From: DATJPY01 sp035506135
Lineage (GTDB): Bacteria > Myxococcota_A > UBA9160 > PR03
Assembly: GCA_035506135.1 (NCBI GenBank)
Contig: DATJPY010000048.1
Coordinates: forward strand, 1-64,000
Reading direction: 5' to 3'
Length of the DNA: 64,000 nucleotides
The translations under genes were made by a program, and so were the position numbers. The notes beneath the pieces were generated by a model. It saw only the letters and a list, made by a program, of their open reading frames with translations, searched no databases and was not told where the DNA came from. Positions 8,994 to 16,626 of this stretch are shown piece after piece. The stretch's first letter is position 1, and each line of letters opens with the position of its first letter.

Positions 8994-9014
8994 CGCTCCG
9001 CGCCGGCCGCCGCC

Positions 9015-9250
9015 CTACCCGGCGAGCCGCCGCGCCACGATCGCGAGCACCTCGGGCTGGAAGCCGAGCCCGGCGTGCGTGCTCGAGACCTCGACGTGCT
9101 CGACGCCGGGATTCAGCGAGTCGATGCACGCGCGCCAGGAGACCACGCCGTCGCGGCGGCTGTAGACGGCGGTGACCGGAGCGGGCGCTGCGTCTTGTCC
9201 GCCAGCCGCTCGGCCAGCCGGACGAGCGGCGGGAGCCAGTAGGAATCCGT
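9015..9250 (-). pseudogene. 3' remnant of an alpha/beta hydrolase
   Basis: The minus strand encodes the end of an alpha/beta hydrolase. PVTAVYSRRDGVVSW carries the Asp after strand 7, and VEVSSTHAGLGFQPEVLAIV carries the catalytic His environment. Upstream, the frame loses homology. A neighbouring frame reads YWLPPLVRLAERLADK and could be the preceding piece displaced by a frameshift near 9190. The nucleophile elbow (GxSxG) is absent, so the gene is a 5'-truncated fragment. The region where the rest should be is a palindrome-rich spacer in front of the SGNH-EGF gene. The fragment boundary at 9250 is approximate. Confidence 0.55.
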
Positions 9251-9274
9251 GTGCCCTGCGCACGGTGCGTGCGT

Positions 9275-9296
9275 CGCGCGCGATGCATCGCGCGCG
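9275..9296. repeat. Perfect 22-bp palindrome
   Basis: The sequence CGCGCGCGATGCATCGCGCG plus a final CG reads the same on both strands, centred on TGCA at 9284-9287. It lies 206 bases upstream of the SGNH-EGF start. It could be a protein-binding site, a cruciform or simply a by-product of GC-rich composition; perfect length 22 makes pure chance less likely. Confidence 0.6.
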
Positions 9297-9345
9297 CGAA
9301 CGGCGAAGCATCGGAGTCCAATCGGCCGGACTCGGGACCACCGCA

Positions 9346-9365
9346 CCGTCCAATCCATTGGACGG
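9346..9365. repeat. Inverted repeat with 9-bp arms
   Basis: Arms CCGTCCAAT (9346-9354) and ATTGGACGG (9357-9365) are separated by CC. A second partial inverted repeat, AGTCC...GGACT, lies just upstream around 9316-9333 and shares the GTCCAAT word. Together they form a palindrome cluster between the hydrolase remnant and the SGNH-EGF gene, a plausible operator or promoter-proximal element. Confidence 0.5.
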
Positions 9366-9501
9366 CGATTCGCCTCATGCACGTGGTTCCTGCGTCGAGC
9401 GCGCTCGACGCGTCTTCGCGAGCCCTCGCCGCCCGCGGCATGTGCGTTGCACCAGGGCGCCGCAGACCCGCGACGAAGAACGGGTCGGCGGAGAAAGCAA
9501 G

Positions 9502-11136
9502 ATGAGCCAAGCAGGACGTGGGTCGTCGAGGCAGGTCGCGGTGCGAGCCGGGAGTGCGCTTCTCTCTCTGGTCGCGTTGCTCGTGTCGTTGCTCGCGATC
9601 GGCTGCTCCCCTCCCACGCATCCTGCGCCCGTCGATCCGAGCCGGTTCAGCGTCGCCGCATACGGCGACTCGCTGACCGCGGGCTGGGGCACGTCGCCGG
9701 GGGGCTGGCCGGCCGACCTCCCGACAGGATGGACCGTCTTCAACGCCGGGATCGACGGCGAGATGGGCGTTCCGAAGCGGAACAACGATGGCAACATCGA
9801 GAACACCGGCGCCGATCGCCCCATCAGCCCGCCGGACTTCGCGGCGCTCACGAGCGGCTGGCACGTGGTGGTGATGATGTGGGGCACCAACGACGTGGTG
9901 TACCCCGCCTACTCGGACGGCCTCGGGCCGCTCCTCCCCGACGGCTGGCCTCCCGCCGACGTGCTCACGGACGAGAGCCTGATGGACTCGATCGACCGCG
10001 CCGCGACGACGCTGCAGGGCGCGGGCATCCGCGTCGTCGTCGCCTGGCCCCCTCCGCGCCTGCCGAGCGATCAGAGCGCGAGCGTCGCCAACACTCGCCT
10101 GGATCGGATGCGCGGTCCGATGCAATCGCGACTCGGGGCGCACGGAGTGGGGTTCGTCGATCTCTTCGCCGCGTTCAGCGCGTCGGACGCGATGCCCGAC
10201 CCCTCGATCTACTACCAGGACACCGTGCACTGGAACCCGCTCGGGAGCGCGATGGCGGCATCGGCGATCGCGCAGGCCATCCTGGCCGGATGCCCGACCG
10301 GCTTCACAGGCACGGGCTGCACGACGGTCGTCGACGCCTGTGCGTCGAGTCCGTGCATGAACGGCGGCGCGTGCAGCGACGGGGCGGCGAGCTACACGTG
10401 CACGTGTCCTTCGGGCTTCACGGGCGTCGACTGCGAGACCACCGTCGACTACTGCGCGTCGAGCCCGTGCGTGAACGGCGGAACGTGCAGCAGCGGCGCC
10501 GGCAGCTACACGTGCACGTGCCCGATGGGCTTCACGGGCGTCGACTGCGAGACGACCGTCGACTACTGCGCATCCAGCCCGTGCGTGAACGGAGGTACCT
10601 GCAGCAACGACGCGGGTGGCTACACCTGCTCCTGCCCGACCGGCTACACGGGCGCGGACTGCGAGACCGCCGTCGACTACTGCGCATCCAGCCCCTGCGT
10701 GAACGGAGGTACCTGCAGCAACGATGCAGGTGGCTACACCTGCTCCTGCCCGACCGGCTACACGGGGGTCGACTGCGAGACAAGCGTCGACTACTGCGCG
10801 TCGACGCCGTGCATGAACGGCGGCGTTTGCAGCAACGAGACCGGCGGCTACAGCTGCGCCTGCCCGACCGGCTACACGGGCGCGAGCTGCGAGACGCTGG
10901 TCGACAACTGCGCCTCGAGTCCCTGCGTGAACGGCGGGACGTGCAGCAACGGCGTCGGCAGCTACACGTGCACGTGCCCGGCAGGCTTCACGGGCGTCGA
11001 CTGCGAGACGGCGGTCGACTACTGCGCGTCGGGCCCCTGCGTGAACGGCGGCGTCTGCAGCAACGAGGCGGGCGGGTACAGCTGCGACTGCCCGGCCGGC
11101 TTCAGCGGCACGGACTGCGAGAACGCCGACGAGTAG
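9502..11136 (+). CDS. SGNH-hydrolase lipoprotein with seven C-terminal EGF-like domains
   Basis: A 544-residue exported protein. Residues 1-35 form a lipoprotein signal ending LLAIGC, so Cys35 is the likely lipidated residue. Residues 50-270 are a GDSL/SGNH esterase: block I YGDSLTAGWG (Ser57), block II Gly in NAGIDG, block III GTND, and block V DTVHW (Asp and His). Residues 278-540 hold seven 38-residue EGF-like units, each with six Cys in the order CxxxxCxxxxxCxxxxxxxxCxCxxxxxxxxC, preceded by a half unit (CPTGFTGTGC). Units carry CASSPC, CVNGGTC and CSNxxGGYTC. The esterase would act at the cell surface on an ester or O-acetyl group; the EGF tail would bind ligand or space it. The fusion is unusual for bacteria. 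Confidence 0.88.
   Translation: MSQAGRGSSRQVAVRAGSALLSLVALLVSLLAIGCSPPTHPAPVDPSRFSVAAYGDSLTAGWGTSPGGWPADLPTGWTVFNAGIDGEMGVPKRNNDGNIENTGADRPISPPDFAALTSGWHVVVMMWGTNDVVYPAYSDGLGPLLPDGWPPADVLTDESLMDSIDRAATTLQGAGIRVVVAWPPPRLPSDQSASVANTRLDRMRGPMQSRLGAHGVGFVDLFAAFSASDAMPDPSIYYQDTVHWNPLGSAMAASAIAQAILAGCPTGFTGTGCTTVVDACASSPCMNGGACSDGAASYTCTCPSGFTGVDCETTVDYCASSPCVNGGTCSSGAGSYTCTCPMGFTGVDCETTVDYCASSPCVNGGTCSNDAGGYTCSCPTGYTGADCETAVDYCASSPCVNGGTCSNDAGGYTCSCPTGYTGVDCETSVDYCASTPCMNGGVCSNETGGYSCACPTGYTGASCETLVDNCASSPCVNGGTCSNGVGSYTCTCPAGFTGVDCETAVDYCASGPCVNGGVCSNEAGGYSCDCPAGFSGTDCENADE
10333..11130 (+). repeat. Seven tandem 114-bp repeats encoding EGF-like units
   Basis: Seven in-frame units with exact period 114 bp begin at GAC codons at 10333, 10447, 10561, 10675, 10789, 10903 and 11017. 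Units 3 (10561-10674) and 4 (10675-10788) are almost identical at the DNA level, which points to recent tandem duplication, whereas outer units have drifted. The array is coding and ends just before the stop codon. Confidence 0.9.
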
Positions 11137-11169
11137 CGGGATGTGCGGGCATTCGGACGCGCGGGGCGA

Positions 11170-12384
11170 TCAGCGCCGCGCCTCGAACACGACCGGGAGG
11201 TGCTCGACCCCGTGCATCAGCCGCGAGTTGAGTCGCTCGGGCTCGCCCGCCAGCTCGAAGCTCGGGTAGCGCGCCAGGAGCTCCTCGAACGCCACCCGCG
11301 CCTCGAGGCGTGCCAGCGGCGCGCCCAGGCAGAGGTGCTCGCCGAAGCCGAATGCGACGTGGCGCTGGTGGGTGTGATCGCGGCCGACGTCGAAGCGATC
11401 GGCGTCGTCACCCCAGACGTCCTCGTCCCGATTCGCCGAGGCGTAGAGCAGCAGCATCACCTGGCCCTCGGCGATGCGCCGACCCCGCAGCTCGGTGTCG
11501 CGGGTGGCCGTGCGGATGAAGCTCTGGACCGGTGTCCACCAGCGCAGCATCTCCTCCACGGCGTTCGGCATGAGGCCCGGCTCGCGAAGCAGGCGGCGCC
11601 GCTCGTCGGGATTGCGCATGAGCAGCAGGGAGCCGCCCGAGATCAGGTTGCGCGTCGTCTCGTTGCCGGCTGCGAGCAGCGTGATGCAGAACATCAGGAT
11701 CTCGGGGTCGGTGAGGACGGCGCCCTCGATCTCGGCGCGCGCGAGCGTGGAGATGAGGTCGTCCTTCGGAGCGCGGCGGCGCTCGCCCAGCACGGCGTGG
11801 AAGTAGCCGAGCATCTCGCCCAGCAGCGCGTCGGTCCGCGCCGTGCGACCGGCGCCACCGCCGGCCTCGATCATCGAGTCCGACCAGCGCTTGAAGCTCG
11901 GCCGGTCGCTGCGCGGAACGCCGAGCATCTCGGCGATCACGTACATCGGCACGGGCACGGCGAGCGCCTCGACGAGATCCATGGGCGCCCCCGGCTCGAT
12001 CGCCTCCACGCACTCGCGCGCGATTTGCCGCACCATGGTCTCGAGCCGCGCCGCGGAGTGCGGCGTGAAGGCCCGGATCACCAGCTTGCGGTAGCGGTTG
12101 TGCTGCGGCGGATCCATCTCGAGGATCGTCGGAGGGATGCCCGGGGGCCGCGCGTTCGCCTCGCGGAGGCCGATCTGGATGCCGCGCGTCGAGGTGAACC
12201 GCTGCGGGTCGCGCGACACCGAGAGGATGTCGGCGTGCTTGAGCACGCACCAGGCTCCGCCGGTCCCCGCGTACCAGGGGAGGGGATCTTCGCGGCGCAG
12301 GCGGCGGAGCGCCGCGTGGGGATCGCCCAGCCAGAACGCGGGCTGGTCGGGGGCGAAGGAGTCCGCCGCCGGATCGGGCGCCAT
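11170..12384 (-). CDS. Cytochrome P450
   Basis: A 404-residue soluble P450. Landmarks in order: the I-helix oxygen-activation motif AAGNETTRNL, the K-helix ExxR in EEMLRW, and the heme-Cys loop FGFGEHLCLGAPLARLE. Length is standard for bacterial class I P450s. The reading frame extends well upstream, but ATG at 12384 gives the typical N-terminus, with WLGDPHAALRRLRREDP soon after. Substrate is unknown; the LLM oxidoreductase at 13149 and P450s elsewhere suggest lipid or terpenoid oxidation. No ferredoxin gene adjoins it. It lies 41 bases downstream of the PEBP gene on the same strand, so the two may be co-transcribed. Confidence 0.9.
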   Translation of the reverse strand: MAPDPAADSFAPDQPAFWLGDPHAALRRLRREDPLPWYAGTGGAWCVLKHADILSVSRDPQRFTSTRGIQIGLREANARPPGIPPTILEMDPPQHNRYRKLVIRAFTPHSAARLETMVRQIARECVEAIEPGAPMDLVEALAVPVPMYVIAEMLGVPRSDRPSFKRWSDSMIEAGGGAGRTARTDALLGEMLGYFHAVLGERRRAPKDDLISTLARAEIEGAVLTDPEILMFCITLLAAGNETTRNLISGGSLLLMRNPDERRRLLREPGLMPNAVEEMLRWWTPVQSFIRTATRDTELRGRRIAEGQVMLLLYASANRDEDVWGDDADRFDVGRDHTHQRHVAFGFGEHLCLGAPLARLEARVAFEELLARYPSFELAGEPERLNSRLMHGVEHLPVVFEARR

Positions 12385-12425
12385 GGCGGGAAGATATCGA
12401 CCCAGGCTCTGCGGTCCAACCCCGA

Positions 12426-12980
12426 TCACCGCGCGCGCGCGAACGTGGCGATCAGCTCCGCGCGTCCGAGGACGTGGCCCTGCATCGCGTGCTCGAGAGC
12501 CGCCTTGCTCGGAGCGCCGAGGTCGCCGAGGGGAGCGTCGAGCGCGAAGAGCTCGAAGACGTAGCGGTGGCGTCCGATCGGAGGACACGGCCCGCGCCAG
12601 CCGGTGCGCTTCCAGTCGTTGATCCCATCTCGCGCGCCGCCCGATGCGCCGGCACCGCCCGCGCCCTGCGGCAGCTCGCGCTGCGCCGCCGGGATGTCGT
12701 AGACGACCCAGTGCACCCAGATCGTCTTCGGTGCCTGCGGATCGGGCGCGTCCGGATCGTCGACGATCAACGCGAAGCTCCGCGTTCCCGCCGGCGGGTC
12801 GGTCCACGCGAGCGGCGGCGAGACGTCCTCCCCGTCGCAGGTGTACCGGGTCGGGATCCCCGCCTGCGGCTCGAAGGCGGAGGAGCGCAGCGAGAGGGTC
12901 GCGGCGTCGCCCCGCGCGGTCGGCGCCCAGGCGGCCGCCGAGCCTGCCAAGAGCGCGGGAAGGATCCAGGCGCAGCGCAT
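12426..12980 (-). CDS. YbhB/YbcL-type phosphatidylethanolamine-binding protein, exported
   Basis: A 184-residue protein of the PEBP/Raf-kinase-inhibitor-like bacterial family. Signal peptide at residues 1-24 (ends ARGD). The family strings are present: TRYTCDGEDVSPPLAW, then IVDDPDAP, then WVHWVVYDIP. These line the small anion-binding pocket (Asp, Pro, His). The second half keeps the GRHRYVFELFALD strand. Function of bacterial homologues is poorly known. ATG 12980 is the only start giving a signal peptide. It is divergent from the LLM oxidoreductase gene with a 168-bp spacer. Confidence 0.85.
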   Translation of the reverse strand: MRCAWILPALLAGSAAAWAPTARGDAATLSLRSSAFEPQAGIPTRYTCDGEDVSPPLAWTDPPAGTRSFALIVDDPDAPDPQAPKTIWVHWVVYDIPAAQRELPQGAGGAGASGGARDGINDWKRTGWRGPCPPIGRHRYVFELFALDAPLGDLGAPSKAALEHAMQGHVLGRAELIATFARAR

Positions 12981-13148
12981 GGCGACCTCGACTCCGGGTT
13001 CGGGCCGGCGCCGCGATCCGCGCGGCCGGCGAGCTCCCCTCGAGACTAACGCCGGGTCGGCCGCCGCGGCGAGCGCACCGCCCGATGTCCCGGCCCGGCG
13101 ACTGTGCTTCCATTCGGCCAACTCCGCGCGCCCACGCAGGAGCACCCT

Positions 13149-14150
13149 ATGCCCCGCAGCCACACCCGCCTCGGCTTCCAGATCCCGAACTTCACCTTCC
13201 CCGGCGTACCGGACGACGCGCTGTTCGAGCGCGTCGCGGCGATGGCGGGAGCGGCGGAGGACGCCGGCTTCGACACCGTCTTCGTGATGGATCACTTCTA
13301 CCAGCTTCCCATGCTCGGGCCGCCCGACTGGAACATGCTGGAGGCCTACACGCTGCTCGGCGCGCTGGCGGCGCGGACGCGGCGCGCGCGTCTCGCCACG
13401 CTGGTCAGCGGGAACACCTATCGCAACCCCGCGCTCCTCGGGAAGATCGTGACCACGCTCGACGTGATCTCGCGCGGGCGCGCGCTGCTCGGGATCGGCA
13501 CCGGCTGGTTCGAGGACGAGCACGTCGGGCTCGGCTTCCGCTTCGGAACGCTGCGAGAGCGCTTCGAGCGGCTCGAGGAGGCGCTCGCGATCCTGCGCCC
13601 GATGCTGCGCGGCGAGCGCGCGACCTTCGCGGGCCGACACTACAGCGCGAAGGACGCGATCAACCGGCCCGCGCCGCTGCAGGCGGGCGGCATCCCGCTC
13701 ATGATCGGCGGTGCCGGCGAGAAGAGGACGCTTCGCCTCGTCGCCGAGCACGCGGACGAGAGCAACCTGCCGTGCCCGCTCGACGAGGTGCCCCGCAAGC
13801 TGGACGTGCTCGAGCGGCACTGCGCCGAGATCGGGCGCGATCGCGCGGGGATCGGCGTTTCGGTGCTGTTCTCGCTGGTGGTCGGGCAGACCACCGCGAA
13901 GGCGGAGGCGGCGCGCGACGCGCTGCTCGCGCGTCGCGGGCTCGACTGGAACACGCTGCCGGCGGCCATGCGCGAGCAGATCGGCAAGATCCTGGTGATC
14001 GGCGACCGCGACGCGGTCGGCGAGATGGTGCAGCGCAAGGTCGTCGAGGCGGGCCTCGACGGGCTCGTCGTGAACCTTCCCGCCAACGGGCACGAGCTCG
14101 AGTCGATCGCGCTCGCGGGCGAGGTGCTGCGCAAGGCGCTCGGCGCATAG
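13149..14150 (+). CDS. LLM-class (luciferase-like) F420-dependent oxidoreductase
   Basis: A 333-residue TIM-barrel oxidoreductase of the luciferase-like superfamily. RLGFQIPNF at the first strand, GFDTVFVMDHF at the second, and GRALLGIGTGWFEDEH are typical of F420-using mycobacterial-type members. IPLMIGGAGEKRTLRLVAEHAD marks the cofactor-phosphate region. It probably transfers hydride to or from a hydrophobic substrate using F420 (FMN is the alternative). The organism would then need F420 biosynthesis genes, which are not in this window. ATG 13149 is preceded by GGAGCA. It ends 4 bases from the end of the convergent oxoamine synthase fusion. Confidence 0.85.
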   Translation: MPRSHTRLGFQIPNFTFPGVPDDALFERVAAMAGAAEDAGFDTVFVMDHFYQLPMLGPPDWNMLEAYTLLGALAARTRRARLATLVSGNTYRNPALLGKIVTTLDVISRGRALLGIGTGWFEDEHVGLGFRFGTLRERFERLEEALAILRPMLRGERATFAGRHYSAKDAINRPAPLQAGGIPLMIGGAGEKRTLRLVAEHADESNLPCPLDEVPRKLDVLERHCAEIGRDRAGIGVSVLFSLVVGQTTAKAEAARDALLARRGLDWNTLPAAMREQIGKILVIGDRDAVGEMVQRKVVEAGLDGLVVNLPANGHELESIALAGEVLRKALGA

Positions 14151-14153
14151 CGG

Positions 14154-16601
14154 CTAGCTCCGGCGCCCTCGCGCGTGGACGTCGCCGGCGAGGAGCGCGA
14201 GCACCTGGGCGTGGAGCTGGTCCAGGAGCTGGATCCAGACCCGGCGCGCCACCGGGCGCGCGCCGAAGCGCCGCTTCTCGAGCTCCGCGCCCATCCCGAG
14301 GAGGAGGCGACTGCGGCCGAGCTGCTCGGCCCGCCGCAGCATCCACGCCAGGCTCTGGCGATAGGCGCCGTGCTCCTGCACGTGGCGATAGTCGAGCCCG
14401 ACCACGATGGGCACGTACTGCTCGGGGCCGGCTCGCGCGGCGAAGAAGGCGCGCGGAGGCGCCGCGCCGCCGCGGCGGCTCTCGGCGCGCAGCGCCAGCG
14501 TCACGATCTCGAAGCCGGGATGCTCGAGCATGCGCGGCAGGAAGTCCTCGGGCAGCGCGAACGTGTTGAGATGGAAGCTGCGCTCCCAGACGTTCCGGTA
14601 GAGGCGGTGGAGGTGTGCCCATGCCTCGGCGGACGGGGCGGGGTCGCCGGCGCGCAGGATCGCGACCTCGAAGGAATCGGCGTGGGGCTCGACCTGCTCG
14701 CGCTGGAAGCGCCGCGCCCGCTTCGACAACCGGGCGTGATACGCATCGCGCGAGGTCCAATCGACCTCGACCACCATCGAGGTCGGCGCCGGGACCGACG
14801 TGAAGCCGAGCTCCTGCAGGACGGGCGCGAGCTCCGCGTCGAAGGGGAGATCGCGCAGCGCCACGAGCCGCGCACCCGCCGTCTCGGCGCGCTCGGAGAC
14901 GTCCGCGGCGAGGAGCGCGAGCGCATCGCGCCAGGCGCCGGCGCGGTCGAGGTAGAGGTGGTCGCCCTCCGTGAGCGGCGAGCCCATCGCCAGCACGCGC
15001 GAGGTGAGGAAGGCGGGATCGCTCCGCCGCCGGCGCTCGACCTCCCGCGAGAGCGCTGCGTCGGCGAACATATCGTCCTTCATCCACGCCTCGGTGAAGA
15101 AGGTGGCGAGCACCGGCGCGCCGGCCGCGTCGCGCACGACGTAGTACTGGAAGCGCCAGTGCTGCTCGGGCTTCTGGTGCGGCCCGAAGGTCGATTCGAG
15201 GTAGCGCAGTCCGCCTGCGTCGAAGCTGCCGCGCGCGCCGAGCAGGCGGTCCCACTCGCGCGCGTCGAGCTCCGCGATCGAGCCCGCGCGTTCGAGGCGC
15301 AGCGCGCTCGCCGGCGCGCTGCGGGCGCTCCGTGCGGCGGGCTGCGGCTCGGCGCCGAACGCGCGATCCACCTCCGTGCGCGCGACGCCGCCGCGGCGCA
15401 GGGCTTCGGGGAGGAAGCGCGCCATCTCCTCGAGCAGCCGGTCGATGTCCTCGAGCTGGTGGTGGCGCGTCAGCGTGAAGCGGATCCCGGTCTGGTGCGC
15501 GGGCACCGCCGGGAAGATCGCGCAGCTCGCGAGGAGCCCGCGCTCCAGCAGGTGCACGGCCATCGCGGTCGAGGCCGCGCGCGGGCCGAGGCCGATGAAG
15601 CGGATCGGCACGACCGTGCGACGGTGGAGCAGCGGGAGCTCGAGCTCCTCCGCGCGGCGATTCGCATGTCGGATCCGCTCGCGGAGCTCCGCCTGCAGCG
15701 CCTCGATTTCACCAGAGAGGTGGATGCGGGCGGAAGCGAGCGCGGCGCCGAGCATCGGCGGCTGGACCGGTCCGGTGAAGGCGAGCGGCGCCGCGGTGTG
15801 CCGCACCCAGCGCCGCGTCGCCTCGTCGGGGAGCACCAACGCACCGCCCGCCGCGGCAAACGACTTGTTGAGCGAGAGGGCGACGATGGCGCGCTCGCGC
15901 TCGGGCAGGTGCTCGAGCGCGTGGCCCCGCCCGTGGCGGCCGGTCCAGCTCGTGCCGTGCGCGTCGTCGACGTAGAGATGGAGCTGCTCGTGACGCGTGA
16001 GCAGCCAGGCCAGCGCGTCGATCGGAGCCAGATCGCCGTGCATGCTGTAGACGCCGTCGAGGAGGAACCAGACCCGGGGATGGCTCTGCGATAGCGCCGC
16101 GATCCGCTCTTCGAGCCGATCGAGGCGTCCGTGACGGACGTACTCGACGGCGACTCCAGCGCGCTGGAGGAGCGGAACGACCGTCTGCACCGTCATGTGG
16201 ACCTGATGGTCGAGCAGCACCGCGTCGCGCTCGCCGACCAGGGAGGGCAGCGCCGACGCCGAGGCGAGCGTCGTGTTGGGCGTCACCAGCGCGTGGCCGC
16301 CCGTGATCTCGCCGAGCAGCGCCTCGAGCGGCGCGTAGGGCGGCGCCGAGAGGAAGGCGCGGGAGACAGAGAGCTGCGTGCCGAAGCGACGGGCTGCGTC
16401 GACGGCACCCTCCACGAGCCGCCGGTCCAGCTCGAGGCCGAGGTAGCTGCACGACGTGAAGTTGACGACGCGGCGGTCGCCGAGCACGACCGTGCGCCCG
16501 TCGAGGGCCTCGTCCCCGGCGATCTGGAGCCCGATTCCGAGCTCGGTGGCGAGGTGGCCGGCGAGGTCGCAGGCCTCGAGCAGCTCGCGGAAGGCACCCA
16601 T
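14154..16601 (-). CDS. Bifunctional alpha-oxoamine synthase (BioF/KBL-like) / FemAB-GNAT-like acyltransferase
   Basis: An 815-residue two-domain protein. Residues about 20-400 are a PLP-dependent alpha-oxoamine synthase: CSYLGLELD near the N-terminus, the cofactor-contacting DDAHGTSWTGRHGRG, and the Schiff-base lysine in LSLNKSFAAAGGALV. This domain should condense an amino acid with an acyl-CoA or acyl-ACP. Residues about 450-800 resemble peptidoglycan-type FemAB/GNAT proteins (TSRDAYHARLSKRARRFQRE and the late QYVPIVVGLDYRHV), which transfer acyl or aminoacyl groups. A two-step synthesis of an amino-lipid or acylated aminoketone is inferred. Fusions of this type occur in other proteobacteria. 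It starts 25 bases after the sensor gene's stop, suggesting one operon. Confidence 0.8.
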   Translation of the reverse strand: MGAFRELLEACDLAGHLATELGIGLQIAGDEALDGRTVVLGDRRVVNFTSCSYLGLELDRRLVEGAVDAARRFGTQLSVSRAFLSAPPYAPLEALLGEITGGHALVTPNTTLASASALPSLVGERDAVLLDHQVHMTVQTVVPLLQRAGVAVEYVRHGRLDRLEERIAALSQSHPRVWFLLDGVYSMHGDLAPIDALAWLLTRHEQLHLYVDDAHGTSWTGRHGRGHALEHLPERERAIVALSLNKSFAAAGGALVLPDEATRRWVRHTAAPLAFTGPVQPPMLGAALASARIHLSGEIEALQAELRERIRHANRRAEELELPLLHRRTVVPIRFIGLGPRAASTAMAVHLLERGLLASCAIFPAVPAHQTGIRFTLTRHHQLEDIDRLLEEMARFLPEALRRGGVARTEVDRAFGAEPQPAARSARSAPASALRLERAGSIAELDAREWDRLLGARGSFDAGGLRYLESTFGPHQKPEQHWRFQYYVVRDAAGAPVLATFFTEAWMKDDMFADAALSREVERRRRSDPAFLTSRVLAMGSPLTEGDHLYLDRAGAWRDALALLAADVSERAETAGARLVALRDLPFDAELAPVLQELGFTSVPAPTSMVVEVDWTSRDAYHARLSKRARRFQREQVEPHADSFEVAILRAGDPAPSAEAWAHLHRLYRNVWERSFHLNTFALPEDFLPRMLEHPGFEIVTLALRAESRRGGAAPPRAFFAARAGPEQYVPIVVGLDYRHVQEHGAYRQSLAWMLRRAEQLGRSRLLLGMGAELEKRRFGARPVARRVWIQLLDQLHAQVLALLAGDVHARGRRS

Positions 16602-16626
16602 CCGCCTCTTGGGATCGGCGGAGCGG

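Noticed and set aside
8994..9014. Possible continuation of the V4R-like gene into the hydrolase remnant region
   Set aside because: The V4R-like frame ends with a clear stop at 8993, and the remnant is on the opposite strand.
9437..9460. GTGCGTTGCAC string shared in part with GTGGGTTGCAC at 19444-19454, upstream of another gene
   Set aside because: Only about ten bases match with one mismatch, and no extended similarity surrounds them, so a common regulatory site cannot be claimed.
10333..11130. Regular 114-bp repeats that could be taken for a CRISPR-like or satellite array
   Set aside because: The units are in frame, encode EGF domains with conserved Cys, and have no spacer/repeat division.
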